From Acrasis kona (taxonomy: Eukaryota > Heterolobosea > Eutetramitea > Acrasida > Acrasidae): 44,589 nt of DNA. The notes beneath the pieces were generated by a model, which made no database searches, was not told the origin of the DNA, and saw only the letters and a program-made list of their open reading frames with translations. Both the position numbers and the translations under genes were made by a program. The stretch is taken from positions 1-44,589 of the forward strand of contig JAOPGA020001698.1 of assembly GCA_026419775.2 (NCBI GenBank), given 5' to 3'. Of the stretch, positions 29,920-39,657 are shown piece after piece (the first letter of the stretch is position 1; each line of letters opens with the position of its first letter).

Positions 29920-29930
29920 ATGCATGCACT

Positions 29931-30087
29931 CAAATCACCAATGCAGCATTCGTTCACCTCGAAGGTATACACTCTTAACATGAGTTTCTGCAAACAAACC
30001 ACCGACGTGAGTGGTTGCAAGAGTATCACAGGCGAAGCATTTGTTCGCATCGAAGGAATACAGACACTGAATAGGAATGAATTTTAG
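29931..30087 (+). pseudogene. Decayed leucine-rich-repeat tail
   Basis: Two further copies of the repeat phrase seen at 29836-29892. Copy two reads QITNAAFVHLEGIHS and then breaks: a short deletion in the expected GIHTLNMS turns it into a stop, with LNMSFCKQTTD resuming in another frame. Copy three reads SITGEAFVRIEGIQTLN and ends at a TAG (30085-30087). Spacing between copies is about 91-95 nt and not a multiple of three, so they cannot be read as one protein. Confidence 0.6.
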
Positions 30088-31088
30088 AAAAAATCATGAA
30101 CGGTGTCAATCATCCTTACGACGAGGTGTTACGGCCAATAATATTTACTGAAAATAAAAAATGACTTGAAAATATTTTGTTTGGTGTCTTGTCGGGAGGA
30201 ACCCAGCCTATCAAAAATTCTATTGTCCGCCATCATGATTAAAAACCTAATGATGTAACAGGTATCTCACGAGTGCGCAATGTGAGACGCCACGTCAATC
30301 CACAGTCTTCTTGATCACTGTGAGATCCAATCAGGTAAGTTTAAATATTACATGCTTTTTGCTTCCCATGGGCAATACATTCTACAACAGTTATGGGATT
30401 ATTTGCCAACCAGACTTAGTTCGTTTATTGTAACTCAAACACATTCTCTAATAAGAATAATCATTAGTGATAAGAGATTGATAATTTTCGATAAGGATGT
30501 TAACAGCGATCACCATTAAAGTAACACTTCATAATCACAGATAATAATCGTTTTTTGTTTGCTTTCTGAAAATGAGGCTGTATTAAGGGTATTGTTAGAT
30601 GGAGTAGCGACATTATTATTTGAATTGGTTTAACTTGAGGGTCAACAGATAAAAGGAATTTGGTTTCACGGAATTGTTAAATAAAAAATTAAATTACTGA
30701 ATAATGATCTTTTATTGGTTCAGGTGAAATGTAACTAGTGACTTGTATGCGGCGAAAATAATAAATACTTCAGTGACTAATTTGTAAATGTTGGATTCAC
30801 CGGAGAAACTCATAATGAAGAACAAATTATCAGGATGGAATTTGTTATGCCCTGGTATCATACTTTCTCTAACCTTAAACACTTTGTTAAAGGATGATGA
30901 GGTGTTTTGTCAGTGTCATGGCTGCCGTTTGCAGCGGTTACGTTGACCAGATACAAGATTGATTTTCTCGTAATCTAATTTTACAATTACGCGTAAGAAA
31001 ATTAAGTTAGAAAACAGGGGCAACTTTGCAGCTTAAAGTTGTTTTTCATTCCTTTCGACAAAGAGTCTTTAGAGTCGCAGAAACAACA
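30088..31088. other. Gene-poor AT-rich stretch
   Basis: About 1 kb with no credible coding frame. A short inverted element, TCTCAC...GTGAGA with an 11-nt loop, lies near 30264-30286, with a third partial copy (CTGTGAGATCC) about 30 nt further on. No RNA family recognised. Confidence 0.5.
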
Positions 31089-31742
31089 ATGGATATTGGA
31101 GAAGATTTTCAAGTGTTTACAACTGAGGAGGATGTCAGTGATTGGCTGACATATGACATGCACAAGATAGTGAGCGCAAAGGTATCATACTATATCTTCG
31201 GAGCCACAGTGAATATGGTTTGTTGGCTGTATGATGTGGCACGTGCATTCGGTCTCAATGGGCAAATAATAGTCCACAGGCAAGCTATGGGTAGAGTTGA
31301 GAGGAAGAGGGTGAGGGAAGTTCTTCCAGTCCTTGGCGCCAACTGGATTGTGAAGATGAAGATGTCATCACCCTCGGCAAGGCGGATCACATTATTTGTC
31401 ACGTTTGTGTCATTGCACCAAGGTTTCCGTATGATGGAGTTCATCAGTGGATGGAGAAGGAGGACATTCAATAGTTTGACTTTAGTGGACAGCGGCTTCG
31501 GTGCACATGGCCACAACGCAAACGCTAACTACCCTGGTATAGCTGTTTTGGCTCCGCTTCATTGTCCACCTCAATATGTATTGTCCTTTTATGGATCCAA
31601 CGCAATTATTGCAGAGGGCATGTGGACAATGAAGTTTTGCGACAATACCCCCAGCGTGTTCCCCGACGCCTTAGTACCTGATTTAATTGCATGGCTGAGG
31701 GTTGCATCAAACAATGCCCAATACAGGAGTATTAACGGGTAA
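31089..31742 (+). CDS. Orphan ORF of unknown function
   Basis: 217 aa from the ATG at 31089 (MDIGEDFQVFTTEEDVSDWL); the frame is open 63 nt further upstream without an ATG. No intron, no signal peptide. The composition differs from the neighbours: by eye it is GC-richer, with many Val, Ala, Gly and Arg codons. The start (VSDWLTYDMHKIVSAKVSYY) faintly recalls the first strand-helix of phospholipase D-like folds, but I find no HKD motif, so I give no name. It is isolated by about 1 kb of non-coding DNA on each side and lies 80 nt before undetermined bases. It could be a lineage-specific gene, a transferred gene or mobile-element cargo. Confidence 0.5.
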   Translation: MDIGEDFQVFTTEEDVSDWLTYDMHKIVSAKVSYYIFGATVNMVCWLYDVARAFGLNGQIIVHRQAMGRVERKRVREVLPVLGANWIVKMKMSSPSARRITLFVTFVSLHQGFRMMEFISGWRRRTFNSLTLVDSGFGAHGHNANANYPGIAVLAPLHCPPQYVLSFYGSNAIIAEGMWTMKFCDNTPSVFPDALVPDLIAWLRVASNNAQYRSING

Positions 31743-31834
31743 TCTTCATAAAACAGACAATTCATGTTTCGAAACATTTTTATTTCGAAACACAGAGTTC
31801 TTCCGTCCCACTGTTGAACCTTCCNANCCATGAT

Positions 31835-31867
31835 GAATCCTCCCATGCACTATGGAATCCTCCCATG
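31835..31867. repeat. 13-bp direct repeat, 20-bp period
   Basis: GAATCCTCCCATG occurs at 31835-31847 and 31855-31867, separated by 7 bases. It begins eight bases after the second undetermined base, which may be related to assembly difficulty there. Confidence 0.8.
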
Positions 31868-31928
31868 ATAATTAAAAAACTAGTGAGATTAATTAAATAA
31901 AATGATGATTATGAAAAAATCAATTAAA

Positions 31929-31949
31929 TGTTATCCAAAATGGATAACA
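31929..31949. repeat. Perfect 8-bp inverted repeat (hairpin)
   Basis: TGTTATCC-AAAAT-GGATAACA folds into an 8-bp stem with a 5-nt loop. No U-tract follows, and no gene end is near enough to make a terminator role likely. Confidence 0.75.
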
Positions 31950-32136
31950 CTGAGACCGATCATAACAGGGCATTAGTTAACGTTGTTAGAAATACTGGCC
32001 AATCTACTCAAGAAACAGTTAACATTAAATTGTTATCACTCCTTGATGGATAATAATAAAAAACAATTATAAAATGTGTTTCCGTTGATATGTGTTGAGC
32101 ATTAATTCCATCATGGATTAAAGTAATTATTATTTA

Positions 32137-32152
32137 GGGTGGGAGGGTAGGG
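32137..32152 (+). other. Canonical G-quadruplex motif
   Basis: GGGTGGGAGGGTAGGG: four G3 tracts with loops of 1, 1 and 2 nt, a pattern known to form very stable parallel quadruplexes. It lies in strongly AT-rich intergenic DNA about 660 nt upstream of the CHASE receptor start. Confidence 0.85.
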
Positions 32153-32814
32153 TAATGCAAACCAAATGAAATGTAAACTCTCGTGCTGTATAGTTCCAAA
32201 GTAATTGTATGATGCAAATATTTATCAACCAAAAGTAAACTAACTGTATTCTAGTAATAATCCTCCTTTAAATGTTCTCTAATTTAATTCTCAACCGCTT
32301 TTTTCTTAACGGCTGGAATATTTCTACCATGTGGAGCGTGTCTTTCAGGTCATACATATCAATATCAATAGAGCAAAAGGAATAAAATAATGTCGGTTTT
32401 GTTCTTAATGAGTTGTTGATGTGAAGTTGTCAAAGTATTTTTGTTCGTACTGTTATTGTCAAGTATCCATGTTGACAGCAGTAAATGATTTGATGCGATA
32501 AGAGTTACGAGGAAATAAAATCAACTAATGCTCTGTACGACGCCAATCAAAGACTAATCACTTCTTAAATTTGTATTGCGTTATAAAACTTGATAGTTGT
32601 TCACTAGACTTCTAATTTGCGCTTTTTATACCTGTGATTGACATTCGAGTAATGAGTACCTGACAGTACCCTTTGTGATTTGCGGCGATAGATGTCAGAT
32701 TAAGTAAGTGGAATGTTTCAGATCCAGAAGAATTTTATCCGAAGATTCTTTTCCTAAAACCCATTTACCTTTTTATGGGCAGGTACATCAACAATCCAAG
32801 TCAAAAGCCAAATA

Positions 32815-35043
32815 ATGCCAATCACAGATGTTTTGTACAGACCATCACGGTCTTACATATTGCCGTTTACCTTACAGTTCTTCATCACATTGATATGCGT
32901 AGCTGCATCCGTCAGCACGTACTACATTTCGAAAAAACAACAAATGAACAATCAACGAAACGATCTCGCCAACATGGTGAATAGGGGCATTTGGGTGTTA
33001 AACATAACAATATACAACACACGGACATTCATAACGCAACTAACGGCCTTATTCTCTGTAACAAACGGTACAATCGACTACAACGTATACACTTTATACA
33101 CACAAAAAACTTTTCCTGCAACCTTACAAAGAGCATATTACATACAATACGTGAAGAAATCAGACATTAATAACGTAATACAACAACAAAGAACAACGAA
33201 TGGTAATTTATACAGCAACTTTAACATCACAACAAGAGATCCTATAACAGGAGCCCTGCTGCCTTATCATCCCGACCAACCAAAATACTTTCCAGTGACG
33301 CGTTTCGCGCCGTTTGCAGCTTCGTCCTACTCACAACTCGGCTTCGACCACTACTCCGACCCTCAAAGAACATCATGTATAGACAAGGCAATCACGACGA
33401 ACGAAATCATTTCGTCGCCGCAAGTCACATCGCAGGCGACGCCAGGTACCAAGGGAACATTACAATACCTGGCCGCAAGGGACACCAATCACAATGTAAT
33501 TGGTGCCGTCGTACCAGTTTTTCGCACGGCAGTCGTTCTGGGTCAATCATTTAGTCTGATGAGAGATCGTGCCTCCATCTCACTTTTCGACATGAATGCA
33601 ACAAGCTTCGAGGAGAGCTTCATGTTCAACACGCTTCAATACGGAGACGACCCATCTCCATCGTTCGACATTTTGAGCGAAATGTCCGCATACGAGAATT
33701 ACCAGTTGCTCTCGCAATCTCCATACGTGGTCAACGTTAGCGTTCCTTTCGGAGATCGTGTTTGGATGATTACCGCATCGCCGTCGCAAGCATTTCTAGA
33801 AGATGATGGTAGGAAATTTCAACCCTACGTCGGCGTGGTTGTTTGTGTTTTGGTGTGGCTTGTTTGCTTGGTGGTCACCACATTGTTGTATTTCGTGATC
33901 AAGACGAGAGGTGATTCGAAAATGTATGCTGATTCTAAAAAGATTACACAAATATTGTATAAATTCTTACCTCAATACGTGGTCAATCAAATGAGAGCCG
34001 GCAGCGATTTGAATTCGGTCGCTCCGATGATTGATGGGAGTTTTGTTTTGGTCGGTGTTCATTTTGACTGTGACCAGAGTGATGTGTGCGAGACGGTTAA
34101 TAACTTTTATGTTCATGTTTTAGATTGTGTACAGGAATTTGATGGCGTGTTGCATTGTTGTGACGGGAATAAAATTATTTGTTGTTTTGGTGATGTACAC
34201 CTTGCTGTTGATGCAGCCTACAAGATTCAAAAAACTCCGTTTCTTAATAATTCTCCGATCATTACAATGACCATCAGTGATGTTATGGTTGGCTATGTAG
34301 GCGACGATGAAGATGTGGTTTCCATAATAATATCCGATCATATCGATCTTCTCCGCGAAATGTCCGCTCTAAGAATGTTCGGAGATGTGAAGATTGTCAT
34401 TACTGGTGAGATGAGAAGTATTTTGTACATGAACAAGGATTTTAAAAAGAGTAGCGTTTCGTACACCGGTCAAATCTTATTTAGGTCCGCGACAATTGAA
34501 ACGTATCAATTATCTGCACATAACCAAGTTAATTCAATGTTGTTGGGTTATTGTTTTAAAAGGATTAAAAAGAAGAATTTTGTTGGTGCGTCAGAATCTC
34601 TACAAATGTACATAGAAGCACGAAAAGATTTGGCTGCTGAAGCTCTCTTAAGGCGGATCAAATTGATTTTTACACTTTGTGATAAATTGTCGTTGACGTG
34701 GGAAGTCAGGGACACAATAAAATCTGATATTCTTTCTCAAGTCTTCAAGACATATTGTAAAAAATTAACCTGTGATGGAGAATTGCTGGTGGTTGATATC
34801 GATAGCCAAACGACCTCTAATAAAAAACGCACAAGAGATTATAAGAGCTCGATGTTATCCGAAGTCAAACAAGTTTACAAGAAGATAAACTCTCGAGAAG
34901 TTGTTCATGATATGAGCGAACAAGATTTCATTGAGACTGTGGATTACTGTAAGAAGCTGATACCGAAGGTCCATGATGAGTTCAAAAAGAGTAGAGAGTA
35001 TAGGAATGCAATGTATAGATTAGTTTCTGTAGATGATAGATAG
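32815..35043 (+). CDS. CHASE-domain transmembrane receptor with degenerate nucleotide-cyclase domain
   Basis: 742 aa, no introns. TM1 (about 15-38, LPFTLQFFITLICVAAS) and TM2 (about 340-365, VVVCVLVWLVCLVVTTLLY) flank an extracellular ~300-residue region matching CHASE sensors: LQRAYYIQYVKKSDIN, FAPFAASSYSQLGFDHYSDP, then CIDKAITTNEIISSPQV. The cytoplasmic part (about 385-560) aligns by eye with class III adenylate/guanylate cyclases: LYKFLPQYVVNQM entry helix, GSFVLVGVHFDCD for the first strand, GNKIICCFG for GDxxxxxFG, and DVMVGYVGDD for the GxVVAGxxG loop. Both metal-binding aspartates appear replaced and the VNxAxR segment is lost (SDHIDLLREM), so it should be catalytically inactive. The last ~180 residues are helical and unassigned. 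It probably senses an extracellular small molecule and signals through protein contacts. Confidence 0.8.
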   Translation: MPITDVLYRPSRSYILPFTLQFFITLICVAASVSTYYISKKQQMNNQRNDLANMVNRGIWVLNITIYNTRTFITQLTALFSVTNGTIDYNVYTLYTQKTFPATLQRAYYIQYVKKSDINNVIQQQRTTNGNLYSNFNITTRDPITGALLPYHPDQPKYFPVTRFAPFAASSYSQLGFDHYSDPQRTSCIDKAITTNEIISSPQVTSQATPGTKGTLQYLAARDTNHNVIGAVVPVFRTAVVLGQSFSLMRDRASISLFDMNATSFEESFMFNTLQYGDDPSPSFDILSEMSAYENYQLLSQSPYVVNVSVPFGDRVWMITASPSQAFLEDDGRKFQPYVGVVVCVLVWLVCLVVTTLLYFVIKTRGDSKMYADSKKITQILYKFLPQYVVNQMRAGSDLNSVAPMIDGSFVLVGVHFDCDQSDVCETVNNFYVHVLDCVQEFDGVLHCCDGNKIICCFGDVHLAVDAAYKIQKTPFLNNSPIITMTISDVMVGYVGDDEDVVSIIISDHIDLLREMSALRMFGDVKIVITGEMRSILYMNKDFKKSSVSYTGQILFRSATIETYQLSAHNQVNSMLLGYCFKRIKKKNFVGASESLQMYIEARKDLAAEALLRRIKLIFTLCDKLSLTWEVRDTIKSDILSQVFKTYCKKLTCDGELLVVDIDSQTTSNKKRTRDYKSSMLSEVKQVYKKINSREVVHDMSEQDFIETVDYCKKLIPKVHDEFKKSREYRNAMYRLVSVDDR

Positions 35044-35418
35044 ATTGATAATGTTGTTTAGTGCCGCAAAAGTCCCCCTCTCTCGCTGTAACTTACTTCT
35101 TTTAAAAATCATTCACCGTCGTGCCACCTCTACAAAGACAGTTCACTGTGATTGTTTCATCTAAAGTAGCAAATAAAATACTTATTCTTTAAAATGCTTG
35201 TGCTATGTGCCATACGACAAGATCAAGGTAAGTTATACCACCATCAATCAAGGAGCACTGAAACTATCCAAATGGTATTGTTACATGACAGCATTTCTAA
35301 ATCTAGAATAGCATTTGAATTGTCTCCCCGCGTTTAATAATCTTGAAAATTGTGATGTGCGACCAACAGGTCAGCAATATAAATAACAAATATGAAATCA
35401 CGAATACATAATTTTAAA
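35044..35418. other. Intergenic stretch
   Basis: Contains the 3' flank of the CHASE gene and the promoter of the four-TM gene. A short ATG-led frame at 35194 (MLVLCAIRQDQ) runs into a perfect GTAAGT donor, suggesting a non-coding or alternative leader exon, but no matching acceptor was identified. Confidence 0.4.
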
Positions 35419-36041
35419 ATGGCCGGCAAGTTCAAAATAACGATGGACTGTACTAAGAGATACTTGATAACAGTGCTACTGACTCTAACATGGATAGCGT
35501 TCGCTGCATTGGAGTTTGTGAGTTGATCATACAGAGTAATATTAACAACTATTAGTGCACGCCATTTTTCATATTTCCAGACTTGAAACAAAATGAAATC
35601 ATAACAGGGAACAATCCAAGCTCTATCTACTTGTATTTATCACCAAGTAAGTTTGCTGTTTCATTGTATTATTTAATAATTCTAGTGTTCATCTGCCCAA
35701 TGATTGGTGTGATTGCTTTTCCAGTTGGATTCTTCTCACATCTAGCCTCAAGCTTGATACATTTCGTGTGCTGTTCTTTTAATTTAGCTGCCATGATATT
35801 CAACATTGTGTTCTTCAAAACGCTTCCAGGAATAGACTTGAGTGGAAAATCTTATCAAGTTGTATTGCCTCCTTTAATAATGGGCTGGGTCTCATTTCTT
35901 TCTTTAATTTTGAGCTTTGATCAGTGTAGGCATATGTTTGTCAAGTTCAACAGACTTAAATCAGACGTGGAGCACACAGATTATATATCGTTGCCAAGAG
36001 ACACACAAGCATCAACATACCGCAAAACAAGTAATTTTTGA
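35419..36041 (+). CDS. Four-transmembrane-helix protein, three exons
   Basis: Exons 35419-35517, 35556-35646 and 35686-36041 (introns 38 and 39 nt) give 181 aa. Start MAGKFKITMDCTKRY. Four hydrophobic spans are seen: LITVLLTLTWIAFAALEF, then after an extracellular loop (PFFIFPDLKQNEI) FICPMIGVIAFPVGFFSH, LIHFVCCSFNLAAMIF and LPPLIMGWVSFLSLILSF, followed by a charged cytoplasmic tail. The layout resembles claudin/SUR7-like four-TM proteins but I see no diagnostic signature, so no family is claimed. It converges on the amino-acid transporter gene with 22 nt between stop codons. Confidence 0.75.
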
Positions 36042-36063
36042 ATAAAATAACTGATTAAATTCG

Positions 36064-37479
36064 TTATGATTTTATTTGAATAATGATGTTAGTGATGCTA
36101 CAAATCCAAATTGAGACGCCTGTTATAACGATACCAATATTAACGACGGTACTTCTAGATAAGAAAGGACCTTGAGAGAGCTTAATAGACAAGATTGGAG
36201 GTATGACGAACCCTATCGCACACGCACTAATGCCACCAGCCACCTCAAATACAAGTCCCATGTTGTTGACAAGTATGGATATAATGAGAGCAACAACAAT
36301 GAGTGAAATGGTTGAACAATAAAAGAAAATGTTAAATTTTCTAGCATCTGTTTGCAAAGAGGGAAAGAAATGCGTGGCCAAGCTTGTAACCGCTGATCGA
36401 GGCATGATGCATGCATACGGAACTGTTAAAAACAAATCTAATAAAAATACAAATTTGCAAATGTGGGCAATGAAATCATTATTCGGGAACAACGAAAGAA
36501 GGTTTGCATGTTCCAGGTTTCTATCGCCAAACATAATAAAACAAGGTACGCCCACCAAAAAAACACCAAATATTGTAAGCGCCACCGATGTATAGGCCAC
36601 ATAAGAATATCTTTTGCGGGTGTTATCCTTTAATTCATCAATAACATGAATACTCAAATCATGACAAACAAAACAGTAGCTTATAGCGCCGATGGCTGCA
36701 TAAAAATCACCTCTGGCAAACAAGACGGTATTTTCGTGAGGTGGAATCCCATCGGAACCACTCAATAGTTTTATTATGCACAAAAAACCTATTATTAGAA
36801 TACAACATACAGACACCATGGACGTAATTGCAAAGCTGTGAAGTTGTTTACGAAGTGATATGGGAATAATTAATATAGAGAAATAACACAAAACAGCAGT
36901 GCGATTCGTCCAGATTGACCTTGTAGATGTAATTTCCTGCAACATGGGCGTTAACAAATCAGCAACCATGAGATTTTGAGCAATGAATCCACCAGAATTA
37001 AAACTAAAGATGAAAAAACATGCAAGAAAATATCCCCAACTGCCGAAGGCTAATTCGCACAAATCAGGCATGCTTTTCTTCTTGTATAATTTCGACAGGT
37101 CGTACATGGTCATTAAAGTTAGTCCCGTTATGACTCCAAGTATGGGGAAAAAAATCAAGGACAACCCCAACCCTGTTTTAGTAATAATGTAGGCGGATCC
37201 TATTGTGGCCGGCGTGAGCAAGTCATTCAAAAGGTTCCACATGGACATGAACACTCCATCCTTGTGCGACTTTTTCTTTTTTGTTCTGATTTTAAAGACT
37301 TCCATGTTCTCCGCACTTTCGTCCTCAAGAGTTATACTATGGACCTCCAAATCCGATGCGTCAGAGTATGCTAAAAAGTGAGATTTTGTTGATGATTATG
37401 ACGCACAATTGAACTCCGCGCTACGCCGAAGCGGTGAGTGAGGGTTGGGAATGTCATCATCACCATCGGGGACAACCAT
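36064..37479 (-). CDS. Amino acid transporter, AAAP/SLC38-like, two exons
   Basis: Exons 37407-37479 and 36064-37370 join across a 36-nt intron (37371-37406), giving 459 aa. The first exon supplies the only ATG start (MVVPDGDDDIPNPHSPLRRS); the main exon alone would need TTG. An acidic then basic cytoplasmic N-terminus precedes about eleven hydrophobic spans. The first span has the Aa_trans-type helix-break LLTPATIGSAYIITKTG; others include GFIAQNLMVADLL, YAAIGAISYCFVCHDLS and PYACIMPRSAVTSL. Family members are secondary amino-acid/H+ or Na+ symporters at plasma or lysosomal membranes; substrate and location are not decided by sequence. Confidence 0.88.
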
Positions 37480-37516
37480 GTATTGTAAAGTAGAAAAACA
37501 AAAAGATTGATTATAA

Positions 37517-39460
37517 TTAATTGTTTATGTACACCATACCCATGTCCTTCGTCCTCTGGTTTTTGTTATAATAGATTACGTAATCGAGGGCTTCGATCCA
37601 CTTCTTGACTTGGTCATCAGATTGAAAAGAACACAAAAAATTTCGTTTTGCACACTTTACTTCCAAACAATGGGGATGATCCTTAACATTGACCCGCCCA
37701 CAGCCATTTATTGTACTTGTAGAAATTTCATTTTTTTTAACATTTTTTGCAAAATCATAATAAGAAAAAGTGTCAAGAGTTAATGTAAAATATCTTTGTA
37801 ACCAATTTTTGACGATGCCTCCTTGTTTGATCGCATGTGACTCACATATGATATTATTTGCTCTGACTTGCTCTGTCAACTCAATCATGACCTTTACAAC
37901 ATCCTCCACTTGTTTACATTTCCCGCTCCGAAACGTCTTCAAGGCCTCTTGATAATATTGATCCGCACATATTCCCGTCCTGTTACGACCCCAATAAAGA
38001 TAAATCTCTCCCTTCATGTTGTGCGCCACAGGTGAATGTGTAATTCGGCTTACTCTGGCAATGGCGTCAATTGCATTTTTAAAAAGCACCTCGCAATCAG
38101 AATTAACGGCAGGTCCGATGGCACCCAGTTCGAAATTCATTTCCGCATCAAGAATGTTATAGTTCACATTTTCTTGATCCTGATCGATTGCATCCCTCAA
38201 AACTACAATTCCCTTCTTTAGTAGGTTACTTCTTATTTTAATGGAACTTTCGCCCGCCGTAGTGCTAATGTTTTGAAGTGAGATTGCTCTTTTGAGTTCC
38301 ATCGATAATGCATTTTTTACGGTTGAGGGGTCGCTGGCCATTCTTTGTAATTCTTTTTGTCGATCAGCAACAGAAAAAAAGTTCAAAGTGCGATCTCGTA
38401 GTGCTTTTGCGCGAAAGTTGGAATCATGTTCTATTTGATTGTGCTCTTTGACGTACTCGAGTTTCCGATGATTTGGAAGGAGCGACATTGTTGGTATGCT
38501 GCTCAATGCTTGTTCGTAGAGTGCAAGTGCGTAGTGGTATACGTTGTGTTGTGTGCTTGGCAAGTCCTCCTTGATGATCTCCCATATATTTAAACACGAC
38601 GCACATACCTTCTCGTGACTTGCTTTCGTGGCCACAGATCCCAATCTCTTCTTGTTGTTTTCATCTGTTGGATTGTCGCAGTAAATTGAAGCATACTCTC
38701 TAAGTCGGCGGGCCCATGATAGCAATAGTAGACCTGTTTGTAAAATAGCATGGTGCCTTATGCTAATGTGTAGTCTTCCTTCTTCGCAAATTTTTTCACA
38801 TTTATTATAATTCTCTTGTGCTGATGTGGCTAAAGGTTCCCATCTCTCAGAGCGTAAAGAAGCCCATTTTTTCAAAGCCCCGGCAAAATAAAAGAGGTTT
38901 AGCGTCTTTTTGCCCTTAAAGTCCTGTATTATGTTGTGCGGTACTTCTGATGTCTCGAACGCCTTATCAAGGTTTGTTAGCTCACTTTTTCCGACATCTA
39001 GTTGGGAGCAAATCTCTTGAAAAACTCTTTCGATATGTTGCTCTAGACTTGGTTGTCTTTCTGGAAAACTAATTGAAGCTATATCCAAAAGAATTCTACC
39101 CAACAGTGTATGTAGGTCAGACATCAACCTGGGTATACTTCTATACCTTGGTGTGGACTCACAGGTCGTTATAGCTTCCCTCAGTCTCTGTTCAAGTCTA
39201 CCCAAAACAAATTTAAATTCAATTTGTGCAGAGTTATGTTTGCTTTGTAGGTAGCTTGCGAGAACGCTAACATACACAACATCAGGAGTCTTTTCGTTTA
39301 TAGCGTCAACGTTTTGTATTATTGTCTCCAATTCCCCTCTCTTTTTCGACAATTCTTCAGCAGTACAACTTCCATAATATGTGGGTTCATCCAGTTCTAG
39401 TAACGTGAGTTCATATGTACGCACATCTCCCTCTAGGTAAGGAAGAAAAATTTGACTCAT
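37517..39460 (-). CDS. Helical-repeat protein with C-terminal PH domain
   Basis: 647 aa, intronless, start MSQIFLPYLEGDVRTY. The first ~530 residues are alpha-helical with TPR-like hairpins (HYALALYEQALSSIPTMS, YYQEALKTFRSGKCKQVED). Residues about 540-632 form a pleckstrin-homology domain: KQGGIVKNWLQRYFTLT for strands 1-2, the FSYYDF strand, CLEVKCAKRNFLCSFQS, and the invariant Trp in the final helix, QVKKWIEALDYVI. The basic residues in strands 1-2 would suit phosphoinositide binding, which fits with the PIP5K gene nearby, although that link is only suggestive. It starts about 200 nt from the next minus-strand gene. Confidence 0.8.
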   Translation of the reverse strand: MSQIFLPYLEGDVRTYELTLLELDEPTYYGSCTAEELSKKRGELETIIQNVDAINEKTPDVVYVSVLASYLQSKHNSAQIEFKFVLGRLEQRLREAITTCESTPRYRSIPRLMSDLHTLLGRILLDIASISFPERQPSLEQHIERVFQEICSQLDVGKSELTNLDKAFETSEVPHNIIQDFKGKKTLNLFYFAGALKKWASLRSERWEPLATSAQENYNKCEKICEEGRLHISIRHHAILQTGLLLLSWARRLREYASIYCDNPTDENNKKRLGSVATKASHEKVCASCLNIWEIIKEDLPSTQHNVYHYALALYEQALSSIPTMSLLPNHRKLEYVKEHNQIEHDSNFRAKALRDRTLNFFSVADRQKELQRMASDPSTVKNALSMELKRAISLQNISTTAGESSIKIRSNLLKKGIVVLRDAIDQDQENVNYNILDAEMNFELGAIGPAVNSDCEVLFKNAIDAIARVSRITHSPVAHNMKGEIYLYWGRNRTGICADQYYQEALKTFRSGKCKQVEDVVKVMIELTEQVRANNIICESHAIKQGGIVKNWLQRYFTLTLDTFSYYDFAKNVKKNEISTSTINGCGRVNVKDHPHCLEVKCAKRNFLCSFQSDDQVKKWIEALDYVIYYNKNQRTKDMGMVYINN

Positions 39461-39657
39461 TTACAACTCGAACATGTCAACAATCAACAGTTCATGTGGG
39501 AATATCAGTTATAAATAACACTCATTTTTACAAACTGTTAGATAAGTTTTCACACGATGATTGATAGATCACCACGTATTAGTGTTTCAGAGAAGGAAGA
39601 ATTGATTTCAAAAATATTTTTTATGTTGTCAAAATTAATATACAGTACTATTTTACA

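Larger units (their letters stand above)
31743..32814. other. Gene-poor AT-rich stretch with short structured elements
   Basis: About 1.07 kb without a coding frame. It holds two undetermined bases (31825 and 31827), a 13-bp direct repeat, an 8-bp-stem hairpin and a G-quadruplex motif, each listed separately. The last ~150 nt are presumably promoter and leader of the CHASE receptor gene. Confidence 0.6.

Noticed and set aside
30264..30318. Repeated TCTCAC/GTGAGA elements as a CRISPR-like or RNA element
   Set aside because: Only two or three short irregular copies; no array periodicity and the host is eukaryotic.
31089..31742. Phospholipase D-like enzyme
   Set aside because: Only a faint resemblance of the first strand-helix; no HKD catalytic motif.
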